A DNA stretch of 64,000 bases from Catenovulum sediminis (GTDB taxonomy: Bacteria > Pseudomonadota > Gammaproteobacteria > Enterobacterales > Alteromonadaceae): the NCBI RefSeq assembly GCF_007289895.1, contig NZ_CP041661.1, positions 186,001 through 250,000 of the forward strand, written 5' to 3'. Position 1 is the stretch's first letter. Every line of letters starts with the position of its first letter. The notes under the pieces were generated by a model. It was not told where the DNA came from. It was given only the letters and a program-made list of their open reading frames with translations, and did not search any database. This document shows, piece by piece, positions 1 to 11,600 of this stretch. Made by a program: the position numbers and the translations under genes.

Positions 1-1591
<1,591 letters not shown>

Positions 1592-1702
1592 TTATTGCTG
1601 AACGAGTTTATAAACTTCACTGCCCGCGGCCAAAAATGCGCCCATCCCTAAGTGTAAAATGCAGTTTCACGGGGTTTACGCGTCGGATATAAACTGTCCG
1701 CT

Positions 1703-2986
1703 CTATTGAGGCGAAATGCCTTCTAGTGTTGGCATTACTTGAATAATATTACCGCTTGCATCAAAGCTGAGTTTATCGATACTCACTTCCCGATGGTAAC
1801 CGGCTGAACGCCCCATGCTTATGCCATGCGGACGCGTAAATCTGTGATAAACGATAAACCATTCATCTGTACCTAGTATGTTAATCACCGAGTTGTGGCC
1901 TGTGGCAAAAATGGCTTGCTCTGGATCTTTAGTGATGACCCAGTTTTGTTCAGGAATAGTAAGTGGCCCCAAAGGTGAGTCTGCCATCGCCCAACGTACA
2001 CGGTAATTTTCGTCTCGCGTATCATTTTCAGACCATAAAAAATAGTACTTCCCATTGCGGTAAAATATCTCAACACCTTCCATAAAACTTGCATCCGGTG
2101 TCATCACTTTTATCGTCGTTTTATCTAGCGTTACCATGTCTGAATGTAGTTCGGCGACGGCTAAATAACTGTTGCCCCAATACAGATAACTCTTGCCGGA
2201 AACCGGATCGATAAAAACGTCCGGATCAATTTCCTGCCCACCCTGAATACCTTCCGGCTTAAAGTCGATTAATGGTTTACCTGAATCAACAAATGGCCCT
2301 TGTGGATTATCAGCGATTGCGACGCCTATTTTTTGTGCCGCGGTGAAATAATAAAAGTATTTGTATTGACCATTTATTTTCTTTTCAATTCCGCTCGGTG
2401 CCCACGCATTTCTATCTGCCCAGCTAACGTCTTTATGTAAATCTAAAATCGTACCTTCATTTGTCCAATTAATCAGATCTGTGCTGGAGAAAGTTTCAAA
2501 ATAAGTACCTGACCAGTTAAGATAGCCATCACTTGTCGGATAGAGATAATATTTTTTATCTCGTTGTGAATAGATAATTTCAGGGTCCGCATAATAACCC
2601 TCAATAACCGGGTTATTATTAACCGCTGCAGAAACTCGATACGTTTTGCTTTTGCCGTTAACAGAAACATGGTATGCAATTGCGCCTTGGCTAAAGTCTT
2701 GTTTACCTGTTGGTGTCACTTTCACCCCAGAAGCTGTGATAAGCAGAGGGTCAAATGCAGTTAAATTTGTACCCTGCTTGACGGGTAAGTAAACGGTCTG
2801 ATTTTCGTCATCAATCACGATATTCAATTTTTTCACTTTAGCTGAAGCGGATGACGCGATTGCCCCGTTAAAACCATCCTGACTCTGTGTATGGTGAATT
2901 GGTTTCTCTGAAGATCCACTACACCCACATAAATAAACAAATATCATTAGATACAACACTTGCTTTAAAAAACGTAATCTATCCAT
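1703..2986 (-). CDS. GH43 lipoprotein glycosidase (arabinanase/xylosidase type) with N-terminal DUF5018-like module
   Basis: 427 residues. The N-terminus is a lipoprotein signal with Cys22 in LCGC. Residues about 50-120 form a small beta-rich module (KLNIVIDDENQ to KTYRVSA) like the DUF5018 domains placed before some surface glycosidases. Residues about 127-427 are a five-bladed GH43 propeller. The expected catalytic carboxylates are visible: the Asp base in YADPEI (about 134), the pKa-tuning Asp in EIDPDVF (about 254) and the Glu acid in FMEGVEIF (about 303). GH43 covers arabinanase, arabinofuranosidase and xylosidase activities, and the sequence alone does not choose between them. The start has an AAGGG sequence just upstream. 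It reads towards the GH2 beta-galactosidase. Confidence 0.85.
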   Translation of the reverse strand: MDRLRFLKQVLYLMIFVYLCGCSGSSEKPIHHTQSQDGFNGAIASSASAKVKKLNIVIDDENQTVYLPVKQGTNLTAFDPLLITASGVKVTPTGKQDFSQGAIAYHVSVNGKSKTYRVSAAVNNNPVIEGYYADPEIIYSQRDKKYYLYPTSDGYLNWSGTYFETFSSTDLINWTNEGTILDLHKDVSWADRNAWAPSGIEKKINGQYKYFYYFTAAQKIGVAIADNPQGPFVDSGKPLIDFKPEGIQGGQEIDPDVFIDPVSGKSYLYWGNSYLAVAELHSDMVTLDKTTIKVMTPDASFMEGVEIFYRNGKYYFLWSENDTRDENYRVRWAMADSPLGPLTIPEQNWVITKDPEQAIFATGHNSVINILGTDEWFIVYHRFTRPHGISMGRSAGYHREVSIDKLSFDASGNIIQVMPTLEGISPQ

Positions 2987-3301
2987 ACCCTTGAGACCTT
3001 AACTTGTCGAACCGATTTTAAACTTGGGCAAACTTTTGAAAGTGATAACTTCAAAGCAGCCAAAGGTGAAACGTTTACACCAAAACTTATATTCTTGCTA
3101 AAGTTAAACAACTGAAAACAAGATTCTGCAAAAACGTTAAGCAATCCAAATAGTGCTACGATACCACATTATAAAAATATGCAAGACATAGCAACATAAT
3201 TGATGTAATAAATCGATAATAAAATTTTATAAAATGTAGTAACCTCATACTACTGTATTGATTTAAGCTATCGATAAATAAGAAAAAAGAGTAATTTCAA
3301 C
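2987..3301. promoter_or_regulatory. Divergent intergenic region with a LacI-operator-like sequence at 3065-3081
   Basis: 315 bases, A+T rich, lie between the leftward GH43 gene and the rightward GT39 gene, so promoters for both must be here. At 3065-3081 the core AAACGTTT is flanked by GGTG and ACACC. This is an imperfect palindrome similar to LacI-family operators and sits about 80 bases before the GH43 start. It does not match the motif found before the xylan genes further right. No open frame is supported. Confidence 0.35.
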
Positions 3302-4657
3302 GTGCAAACCCGGACGGCCCAATTTTTATATCTACTGATTGCGATGAGTGCATTATTTCTGCGCTTCTATCAGTTGGGTGATATCAATAAACCTGTTTTT
3401 GATGAAGTATATTTTCCCAATTTTGCGTATCACTATATTCAGCAAGAATCTTTTTTCCACTCGCACCCGCCACTGGCTAAATATGTCATGATGGCTGGCA
3501 TGCATATTTACCATATGTTGCCATGGGTCAACGAACCAACTTTAGGCAGTGTGCCATTTAACGAGCTTAACCCAGTCAGTTATCGTTGGGTCAATGCGTT
3601 GTTGGGTTTTCTAAGTTGCTGTTTATTTGCGCTATCGGCCTATCGGCTGAAAAAATCACATTTATTTTCGTTGTTAGTTTTTGCGTTTGTTAGCTTTGAC
3701 GGTGCTTTGTTAGTTGCCTCACGCTTTGGTCTAAGCAATGTACACATTTTATTTTGGGGCGCGTTAAGCTTGTATTTAACCTTATTAACACTGCAAAAAA
3801 ATAACGGTTATTTACCGCTATTGCTCGGCTGCAGTTTAGCAGCGGTTATCAGTGTTAAATGGAGTGGGTTAAGTTATTGGGCGATCACAATGGCGGTTTT
3901 GGTTATTGTCGTTTTACTTAAATCTATTCGCTTTAAATTTAAGAGGTTTACTCATAACAACTGGCCGACAATAGATAAAAAAGGGCTGAAAATACTATCA
4001 GCCATTACCCTTGTCCCAGCCATTTTGTACTATTTAATTTGGATACCCGATTTACAGTTAAATACCAAATACGACTTTACTGAAACGCACAGACAGTTTT
4101 TTACCTATCACAAAAACCGAGTTTCAGAAGATGCCCATCCTTATTGTTCAAAATGGTACAGCTGGCCTTTAATGCAGCGCCCGATTAGTTATCATTTCGA
4201 AAAAATTCCGGCAACCGATAATCAACCCAGATGTTTTAAAAACGTTCATTCTTTTGGCAACCCAGTGTTGTATTGGATGGCCAGTTTAGCGATGCTAACA
4301 ATGTTAATCATGACGATTAAACAGATAGCTTATATGGTGAAAAACAAAACATTTAATTCCAACCAGTTTACCCTGCTGTTTATAACAGGCGGGTATCTCG
4401 CGTCTTGGTTGCCCTGGAGTTTGGTTTCGCGTTGTACTTTTTTATACCACTATCAATCTGCTTCTGTCTTCTCATTTATTGCGTTGGCATGGTTATTAAC
4501 GACTTTGCTACAGGGTTCTAAAACCCACAAATATGCTGCCTATACTTGTCTGTTTATTTTAACTTTTGCATTTGTATATTGGTTACCATTTCAACTCGGA
4601 CTTCCGCTTTCTGTCGACGGTTTTTATCAAAGGATGTGGTTTAAAAGCTGGATATAA
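3302..4657 (+). CDS. GT39 (protein mannosyltransferase/ArnT superfamily) membrane glycosyltransferase
   Basis: 451 residues with many hydrophobic spans, starting at GTG with an AAAGAG about 10 bases upstream. The first periplasmic loop has the family signature: an acidic DEVYFPNFAYHY stretch followed by SHPPLAKYVM, matching the Asp-Glu and HPPL motifs of Pmt/GT39 proteins that use a polyprenyl-phosphate-linked sugar. A second long loop with several Cys (HPYCSKWYSW, QPRCFKN) lies near residues 270-305. The protein is somewhat short for the family. The expected role is transfer of a lipid-linked sugar at the outer face of the inner membrane, but the acceptor (protein or lipid) cannot be told. 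It is followed 92 bases later by the DoxX gene. Confidence 0.75.
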   Translation: MQTRTAQFLYLLIAMSALFLRFYQLGDINKPVFDEVYFPNFAYHYIQQESFFHSHPPLAKYVMMAGMHIYHMLPWVNEPTLGSVPFNELNPVSYRWVNALLGFLSCCLFALSAYRLKKSHLFSLLVFAFVSFDGALLVASRFGLSNVHILFWGALSLYLTLLTLQKNNGYLPLLLGCSLAAVISVKWSGLSYWAITMAVLVIVVLLKSIRFKFKRFTHNNWPTIDKKGLKILSAITLVPAILYYLIWIPDLQLNTKYDFTETHRQFFTYHKNRVSEDAHPYCSKWYSWPLMQRPISYHFEKIPATDNQPRCFKNVHSFGNPVLYWMASLAMLTMLIMTIKQIAYMVKNKTFNSNQFTLLFITGGYLASWLPWSLVSRCTFLYHYQSASVFSFIALAWLLTTLLQGSKTHKYAAYTCLFILTFAFVYWLPFQLGLPLSVDGFYQRMWFKSWI

Positions 4658-4749
4658 TTGTTGTGAAAGCAGAAACATTGAAAGAAAAATGTATTTTCGA
4701 CTGTCTTTTTGTTTATAAACCCGATTAGAAACCTGCAGAGTACCTTTAT

Positions 4750-5388
4750 ATGTTAGCTATTATCCAGTCGATTCAATGTTTGTATCAAACGAGTGTCAAA
4801 AAGTTAAGTATATTGGACGGAATTCCACCCTTGTTATTTCGTCTTTATCTTGCGCCGATAATGATTCAAGCCGGATGGAATAAATACACCAATTTTAGTG
4901 ATATTGTCAGTTGGTTTGGCAATAGTGACTGGGGACTGGGTTTGCCTTTTCCGATTTTATTGGCTGCTCTAGCAACTGCAGCTGAGCTGATTGGCGGGAT
5001 CTTGTTATTGCTGGGGTTATTAACCCGTCTGGTGAGTATTCCGCTGATGATCACTATGTTGGTTGCTATTTTTACCGTGCACTTACCCAATGGTTGGCTT
5101 GCCATTGCAGACAGCGCTAGTTGGCTGGCCGATGGCACGATTTTCTATAATGAAAGCATCATGCAAGCGGATGAAAAGCTGGCGGCCGCTAATTCATTAT
5201 TACAAGAATATGGCCACTACAATTGGTTAACAGCCAGTGGAAAGTTTGTCATTTTAAACAATGGTATCGAGTTTGCTGCAACCTATTTTATTATCTTATT
5301 GAGTTTGTTGTTCACTGGCGGAGGCCGTTTTACCAGCCTAGATTATTGGCTTAAAGCTCGTTTTTGCCAGAGCAATCGCATAAACTGA
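4750..5388 (+). CDS. DoxX family inner-membrane protein
   Basis: 212 residues with four or more membrane spans. The DoxX pattern is clear: a first helix with LFRLYLAPIMIQAGWNKY, then a helix with AAELIGGILLLLGLLTR and an LPNGWLA loop, then a C-terminal span before GGGRFTSLDYWL. DoxX proteins are small quinone-type or redox-linked membrane proteins of mostly unknown function. No HvfA/B/C-like copper-peptide genes are next to it, so that association is not supported here. Its stop (TGA at 5386-5388) lies 17 bases before the preferred start of the next gene, which suggests an operon. Confidence 0.8.
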   Translation: MLAIIQSIQCLYQTSVKKLSILDGIPPLLFRLYLAPIMIQAGWNKYTNFSDIVSWFGNSDWGLGLPFPILLAALATAAELIGGILLLLGLLTRLVSIPLMITMLVAIFTVHLPNGWLAIADSASWLADGTIFYNESIMQADEKLAAANSLLQEYGHYNWLTASGKFVILNNGIEFAATYFIILLSLLFTGGGRFTSLDYWLKARFCQSNRIN

Positions 5389-5405
5389 ACTCAAGAAAAT
5401 ACTTG

Positions 5406-7178
5406 ATGTTAAATGAAATGCCTCAGAAAACAAATAACTTATCTTTGTTAAAACTGCTGCCTGAGCCGCATTCAGCTTGGCATAAAATATTTGGAAAATT
5501 AGCAGATAAACTGCTTGGGATACGGCACTTAGACTATTTGTATCAGCAGCATCAATTTGCTGGCTTAAGCGCCGAGGCATTTTGTGAAAAATTTATTGAG
5601 GTATTTAAGTTAACAAGCGAGTTTACAACCCCGCTTAACCTGCCTAAAGATAAACCACTGGTTATTGTTGCCAATCATCCATTTGGTGGTTTAGAAGGTG
5701 TATTGTTAACTTATTTTTTAGCCCAACAAAGGCCTGATTTAAAAGTACTGGCCAATCAAGGGCTCAGTATTTTTTCAGAGCTGCATGAGAAGTTTATTTT
5801 TACGAACCCGCTCAAAGCATCTGCGAAAGGCAATGTGACCTCATTAAAAAAATGCCACCAGCATTTAAAATCTGGCGGCGCATTACTCTTATTTCCGGCC
5901 GGACGCGTCAGTTATTATCAACAATCAACACAAGCAATTAGCGATCACAGATGGCACCGCAGCGCGGCTCAACTGATAGAAAATAATCAAGCAGATGTCC
6001 TGCCTTTGTATATTGCGGGCCAAAACCGAGCTATATTTTATCGATTAGGCCGCATTTATTTTCGCTTTCGGCTACTGATGCTCATTCGTGAAATGATTGC
6101 CGCAAAAGGTAAAACCATTCGTTTTTATGCAGGGAAAATCATGCAACACCAAGATTTAAATGCTTTGTCAAAATATAACCCACAACAAATAAGCGATAGA
6201 TTGCAACTGCTCACCTATTTGCAAAACCCGGCGTATAACTACCCTTGGCCTGTGCAATCAACACCCGATCTCCAACCACTTGCCGAGCCGAGTCGTAAAG
6301 CTGATATGCACGCTGAAGTTTTAGCTTTAAGCAAACAAAACCAGAACCTTATCAACTTTAAAAACTTTGTCGTATGTTATGCTCAGGGCAATCAAATACC
6401 GGCCTGTTTAGCGCAAATCAGAAGACTACGCGAAGCAACGTTTCGCAGTTGGGATGAAGGTAGCGGTGCACCACAAGACGGTGATGATTTTGACTACAGC
6501 TACACCCATTTGTTTATCTTTGATAGTGCATCAGAAGATATTGTCGGCGCATACCGCATGGGCCAAACAGACAAGATTGATACCTTATATTTAGCCAACA
6601 TGTTTAACTTCAGTGCCCAGTTTATTAACCAACAAGCGCCCTGTTTGGAAATGGGGCGTTCTTTTGTCGTCGCAAACCAGCAAAAAAGCTATCACGCACT
6701 GTTGTTGCTGTTTAAAGGCATTGGCCGCTTTGTTTGCCGGTTTCCCCAGTATAAAACCTTATATGGTACGGTTTCGCTCAGCACGCAATATCAACCGCTG
6801 AGTATCAAACTGATAGAATCTTTTTTAATTGAAGGACCAAACCGCAGCGCAACTGCAATTTGCCCGTTTGAGCACCCTGCCCCAAAAGCGCTTGAGCAGT
6901 TTTTTTTGGTCAATGACAAAGATATAAACACCTTGGAATGGTTAGTCAAACAAATTGAGCCCGACGGCAAAGGCCTGCCAGTGTTATTAAAACAGTACCA
7001 TCAACTCGGTGCTAAATTTCATGCGTTAGGCTTAGATCCCAACTTTGCGACAACGCCCGGTTTATTATTAAGCGTTTATTTACCGGACGCACCACAAAAA
7101 CTGTTAAAACTTTATTTAGGCGATGATTATACAAGATACTGTCATGGTGTTACGGACGTTCATGCGAATCAGCAATAA
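5406..7178 (+). CDS. Two-domain acyltransferase (PlsC-like plus GNAT/hemolysin-like), OlsF-type ornithine lipid synthase candidate
   Basis: About 590 residues from ATG 5406. The frame extends back to a TTG at 5364 inside the DoxX gene, but the ATG has AAGAAA upstream and follows the DoxX stop, so it was preferred. The N-terminal half is a PlsC/OlsA-like lysophospholipid acyltransferase (NHPFGG, a variant of the H-x4-D/E motif, and FPAGRVSYY). The C-terminal half is an OlsB-like GNAT N-acyltransferase (RLREATFR, YRMGQTD, CLEMGRSFV, LYGTVSLS). This order matches OlsF of Serratia, where the C-terminal domain makes lyso-ornithine lipid and the N-terminal domain adds the second acyl chain (established for that protein). 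The acceptor amino acid cannot be read from sequence. The gene ends at a hairpin shared with the convergent gene. Confidence 0.72.
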   Translation: MLNEMPQKTNNLSLLKLLPEPHSAWHKIFGKLADKLLGIRHLDYLYQQHQFAGLSAEAFCEKFIEVFKLTSEFTTPLNLPKDKPLVIVANHPFGGLEGVLLTYFLAQQRPDLKVLANQGLSIFSELHEKFIFTNPLKASAKGNVTSLKKCHQHLKSGGALLLFPAGRVSYYQQSTQAISDHRWHRSAAQLIENNQADVLPLYIAGQNRAIFYRLGRIYFRFRLLMLIREMIAAKGKTIRFYAGKIMQHQDLNALSKYNPQQISDRLQLLTYLQNPAYNYPWPVQSTPDLQPLAEPSRKADMHAEVLALSKQNQNLINFKNFVVCYAQGNQIPACLAQIRRLREATFRSWDEGSGAPQDGDDFDYSYTHLFIFDSASEDIVGAYRMGQTDKIDTLYLANMFNFSAQFINQQAPCLEMGRSFVVANQQKSYHALLLLFKGIGRFVCRFPQYKTLYGTVSLSTQYQPLSIKLIESFLIEGPNRSATAICPFEHPAPKALEQFFLVNDKDINTLEWLVKQIEPDGKGLPVLLKQYHQLGAKFHALGLDPNFATTPGLLLSVYLPDAPQKLLKLYLGDDYTRYCHGVTDVHANQQ

Positions 7179-7180
7179 CA

Positions 7181-7221
7181 ATAGCAATAGCAATAACTTT
7201 AACGTTATTGCTAATTGCTAT
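7181..7221. terminator. Hairpin between convergent genes
   Basis: Arms at 7181-7197 and 7204-7221 (ATAGCAATAGCAATAAC and its complement with one bulged base) enclose a TTTAAC loop. They sit between the stop of the rightward acyltransferase (7178) and the stop of the leftward operon (7240). No clear T-run follows on either strand, so this is a stable 3'-end structure rather than a textbook terminator. The arm is part of a short CAATAR repeat tract starting near 7172. Confidence 0.5.
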
Positions 7222-7239
7222 TGGCCGTCCTTCATTTCA

Positions 7240-8598
7240 TCATTTTACACTTATCACAATTCTGCGATGAGCATATAAATTAGGTTCTCCATCATCCACA
7301 ATGGTCAAAATAATATGTATGTCTTTCCCTTTAGCATCAGTTGGGATCATTAACTGGGTGTTAACATTAGACGGTTGTAGAATCGCTACGTCTGAATTGT
7401 CACTGCTGGCTTCTTTATATAGTTCCCATGAGTATTGAATTTTATCGCCATCAGGATCAGAGCTTCCACTGGCAGACAATAAAATGGAATCTCCCGCCTT
7501 TGCTGTCAAATAGACAACTTTTTCAGATTTTATACCATTCACAACCGCGTGCGGATGGTGGTTTGCATCTTCATACTGAGGTGTGATTGTCCAGTCCATA
7601 CGTGCTTGGAAATCGTTGTTGTATGCAGTTTGCCAACGGCTAATTGCTTTGCCACCTTCAGATGCATCACCATACATATAATAAGGGTCATATAATTCAT
7701 CTTCGCCTTTCATGCATTTCATACCGCGAATAGCGGGCTGCTTTTTCTCAGCAAAACGTCCGCCCCAACCACCTTGCGCCACTTTATCAGGGTCATTTAA
7801 AGCCGGGTTTATTAAATGCATAAATGCCGGTGTATCACCTTCAGTTGCCCACTGACGATTTGGATAAGCGCTCCCTAACGCCCCATGGCTTTGAATATGT
7901 TCAACTAAATATTCATCAGAGGGTTGCCAGCTATAAACAGCTAGGCTTCGAATATACAAAAGCTCAGGGAATGTTTTAGCAATCCAAGTGCCAGCATCAT
8001 CTTGCCCTAATACATCATATACGCGAATTCGTTTAATAATCTCAGCCAGTTCAGTAGCTGAACGATTATTTTTTAAATCCCATAACGATTGAGCTATCGT
8101 ATTGCAACCGCCCCAACAAGTTAACCACAGGGGCCTAGGATCTTTTTTATCTATTGCAGCAATGATTAAGTCGGAGCCAGCAGAATTTTTGCCTGTTCCA
8201 ACATCACTCATCCCATAACCAGTTTGTCCCATTACTGAAACTGACTGTAAAAATTCAGGTGTCGGAAAACCTTGCGCATGTTGAGTTAGGTTTGGATACA
8301 CTTGACTATATACTTGTAAAATTTTATCTACGTAAGTGGTATCTTGTTGTGATTTTTTCCAACAACCGGTTGAAGTAATAATCCCCTCAATATCAATTTC
8401 GTTCGCCATCACTAATTGTCGAATTAATGATTGCTGATCATCTGGATCGGCGCCCATATCCGTGGTGTGAATCACTCGCGCTTTAAAAGCTTGAGCATGA
8501 TCACTTTCTGTTTTTCTCATGTTCGAACTACAACTGGCCACTGCTAACGACAATATGAACAGGCCAATAAAATGCATCATTTTTTTGTTACTTGACAT
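7240..8598 (-). CDS. Sde182-like lipoprotein (DUF1593, nucleoside-hydrolase-like fold)
   Basis: 452 residues from ATG 8598, chosen because AGGA lies 7 bases upstream; the longer reading would use a TTG at 8619. The N-terminus is a lipoprotein signal ending in LAVASC. Residues about 30-300 carry the nucleoside-hydrolase-like domain of the cellulose-binding Sde182 family: HTTDMGADPDDQQSL is the metal-site-like Asp cluster, followed by WLTCWGGCNT. The C-terminal 90 residues are a beta-sandwich (LSASGSSDPDGDKIQYSWEL). Family members are reported to bind polysaccharide, but the reaction is not established. It is the last gene of the xylan operon, 26 bases after the GH115 stop, so a role in binding or trimming xylan fragments is inferred. 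Confidence 0.8.
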   Translation of the reverse strand: MSSNKKMMHFIGLFILSLAVASCSSNMRKTESDHAQAFKARVIHTTDMGADPDDQQSLIRQLVMANEIDIEGIITSTGCWKKSQQDTTYVDKILQVYSQVYPNLTQHAQGFPTPEFLQSVSVMGQTGYGMSDVGTGKNSAGSDLIIAAIDKKDPRPLWLTCWGGCNTIAQSLWDLKNNRSATELAEIIKRIRVYDVLGQDDAGTWIAKTFPELLYIRSLAVYSWQPSDEYLVEHIQSHGALGSAYPNRQWATEGDTPAFMHLINPALNDPDKVAQGGWGGRFAEKKQPAIRGMKCMKGEDELYDPYYMYGDASEGGKAISRWQTAYNNDFQARMDWTITPQYEDANHHPHAVVNGIKSEKVVYLTAKAGDSILLSASGSSDPDGDKIQYSWELYKEASSDNSDVAILQPSNVNTQLMIPTDAKGKDIHIILTIVDDGEPNLYAHRRIVISVK

Positions 8599-8624
8599 AA
8601 ATTTTCCTATTAAATTCAATTACT

Positions 8625-11600
8625 CTAGTGAAGAGGAGTGGGTATCGCACTTTCGTCAAATTTCACTGTAAACTTATCTAATACTACACCGGGATCAACC
8701 ATCCAGATTTTGATATTTTGGATACCAGTTTGGTTTATTTGATGTTCAGATATACCAATTGATGCGGCCCTTAAAGTATTAACATTCCACAATTTTGAGT
8801 ACTCGTTTGAATGTAAACCGATGATTTGTGGTTTATCTCCATTAACTGATATCGCATATCGAACCCCCGGGTGATCTGCTGTTATCTTATGAGTAGGTAA
8901 AGCTTGGCTATAAATTTTAACTTTACCCGTGCTAACGGCATAAAACTGATAACTTAACGATGGGCTGCGAGTTTGCAATTGAGGTAATTCAATGCTTGCT
9001 GCCGTGAAAGGCTGCACTGTCATAGCGTGCTCTGACGCTGCAGCGTTATTAAACTGCTGCCAGCCCACACCATTATCAGCGTCTGTTTTAGCAATATAGT
9101 TTTCAGCTTCTATTTCAACAGAAGCTTTATTTTCTACCGCTGCGGGCAAACTACCAAACGCTAAATTGGCAGGGTTGAACACCTTTAGTTGAATATCAAA
9201 TTTACGATCATTGTCGGATATAGTAACAACTGCCGGAATTTCAGTGCCATTAGGCGCAGAATCCCAGTCGATACTAAGCGTAATTCTCGCATCTGTTTTC
9301 CCACTTGTTTGGCTTATTTTAACCCAAGGGCGATTTGCGCTTGCCGTCCAATTGGATGCCTGCTTGCCTTGGTTAAATACATCAATAAAATAGCGCGTAT
9401 CGGCAGCTCGATTAAACAAAGGCAATATACCAATGTCGGTAGGTATTAAAGGATTTTCAGAACCTTCAAGCGCAACGGCAAGTTGCTTTTTATCTGGTGC
9501 TTGATAACGACCTAACTCCGCTTTGCGCCATGGGTTTTGCGTATCATAGGCCCACTTTGGCAGTTCGCTTAATGGCATGGGGCTTATCATATGCTGCCAT
9601 TTCCCATTAGCATTTATGTCATTATAAAATTGCGTTTCAGCCAATAATGCTTGATGCGCTTGGATAGACTGTTCAGCCAATAAATGCGTTGCCGCTCGTT
9701 TTTGTTTGGCCCATAAACGACTTCGCTCTGCTAACAGTTCTTTTTTATTAATTAAGTACGAGGCCCGTAATGGATATAATACCATTTGGTAAAATGCACT
9801 CTTATATTTCTCCGGTAAGTTTTGATAAACCTGATTTGCAAGTTGAGTTGCTTGCTCAAATTTATTTAACCTGACAGCGGCTTCATCCCCTTTTGCTATC
9901 ATGCTAAAAGTATTTGTACCACTGACATGCATATGCTCTGGACGTTTGACTATGTTTAAGCTGAAATAACTTTGCATCACATCTGCAATATCTTCTGCAT
10001 ATTTTTGGCCAAAAGTGCGTTCAGTCCATTGTTTAAAATATTGGCGTTGGTCAAAATTTCTAAATGCTTCTGGATTTCGCGCCAAGCGCAAGAAAAATTC
10101 AGTACCAAATTCATGTGGTTTAATATCACCCACATTAACAATCCAAATTTTATTGGCGTTAAACTCCCAAGCTTTAATCATCTCAGCATAAGTCATACCA
10201 GGTGGTGTGCTATTTAACCATAGGTAGCTACTGGGTACCCCCCAATATGACAGGTGATAATAAACACCAGAGCCACCACTTCGTTTTTGTTCTTCGGGTG
10301 TCGACAATTGACGAATATACCCGTGGTTATCGTCTGGCCATACAATAATCACATCGTCAGGCAACTCTAAACCTGATTGGTATTGCACTAAAGTTTCTTT
10401 GTACGGGATAAAGATTTGTGGGATTTGCGTAGGGTTTTGATGAACGTGCTGAGCAATCATTTGACGCTGATCTGGGATAATATCATTTTGAATCTTTTTA
10501 GCTTTACCCGCTTCAGTTGTACCTTCTGGCGCGAGCATGCCAACATCCGTTCGACCTCGCATACCAATTGTATAGATATTTTCATAGTCAGCAGTTTCTT
10601 TTACTCTGCTTTCCCAGAATTTATATATTGTCTCTTTATTGCTCCAATAATTATATTCACCATGTACATCCTCTTTAAACTCATGGCTATTGGTTAACAT
10701 TGGCTCATGATGTGAGGTACTGATGACGATTGCGTATTTATCAGCCATCTCTTTATTACCCGGCATTAAATAAAACGGTGTCGTCTCTCGCGGAAATTCG
10801 TGCATACCCGGCCAAATCATATTGGCATGTAACCTTAACAATAACTGATATATAGTCGCATAAGTTTTAGGGCCGATATTACCCGTTTCTGGCTCAAACG
10901 TTTTACTTGCCCAGGGTAATAATCCCCAATCTTCATCATTGATAAAAATGCCACGATATTTAACAGCCGGAGAGTGTTGAATATGCTGACCCGCAATGTA
11001 AAGTGCGGGTTTGGATGGAGCCGGTACATCCCCCCAGAAATGCCAAGGAGAAACCCCCATTGCTTCAGATAATGCAAACACGCCATACGCTGTACCACGT
11101 CTATCACTGCCTGCAATCACCAGTGCTTGTTCAACATCTTTAAGCGGATTTTTAATCACTTGTGCTGTATAAGCTTCCCATTTGCCAACAATAGATGACA
11201 CCTTTAGTTGATTATTAGCGATCAATTCATCAATTAGTGGACTGTTACCTATAGTGCCGATCAAGATTGTACTTTTACCTTTAGGTTTGCTTGCTAAGGC
11301 CTGCGCTTTACGACCGGTAACCGACTGTATATCCAAAGCCAGTGCTTTAGCGGCTATTTCGACAACTTGCGCATCAGATTGGCTATAATAAATGCCCGCT
11401 GCGGTTAAATGATCAGCAATTTTCATTGAGTTGGGTGTGGCCGATACAGTCACTGGCATAAATGGAATCGCAAAATAATCTTTGTTAGATACTTGCTCAA
11501 CTTGCATACCATCATAAGGTTGCCATGTATTATCAGAAGCATATTTAGAAATCGCTTCTATTGGGTTCTTGTCTGAAACGCCACATCCGCTCACCACACA

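Noticed and set aside
7172-7221. CAATAR repeat tract as a CRISPR-like or microsatellite array.
   Set aside because: Only a few copies of a six-base unit without spacers; it is explained as one arm of the 3' hairpin.
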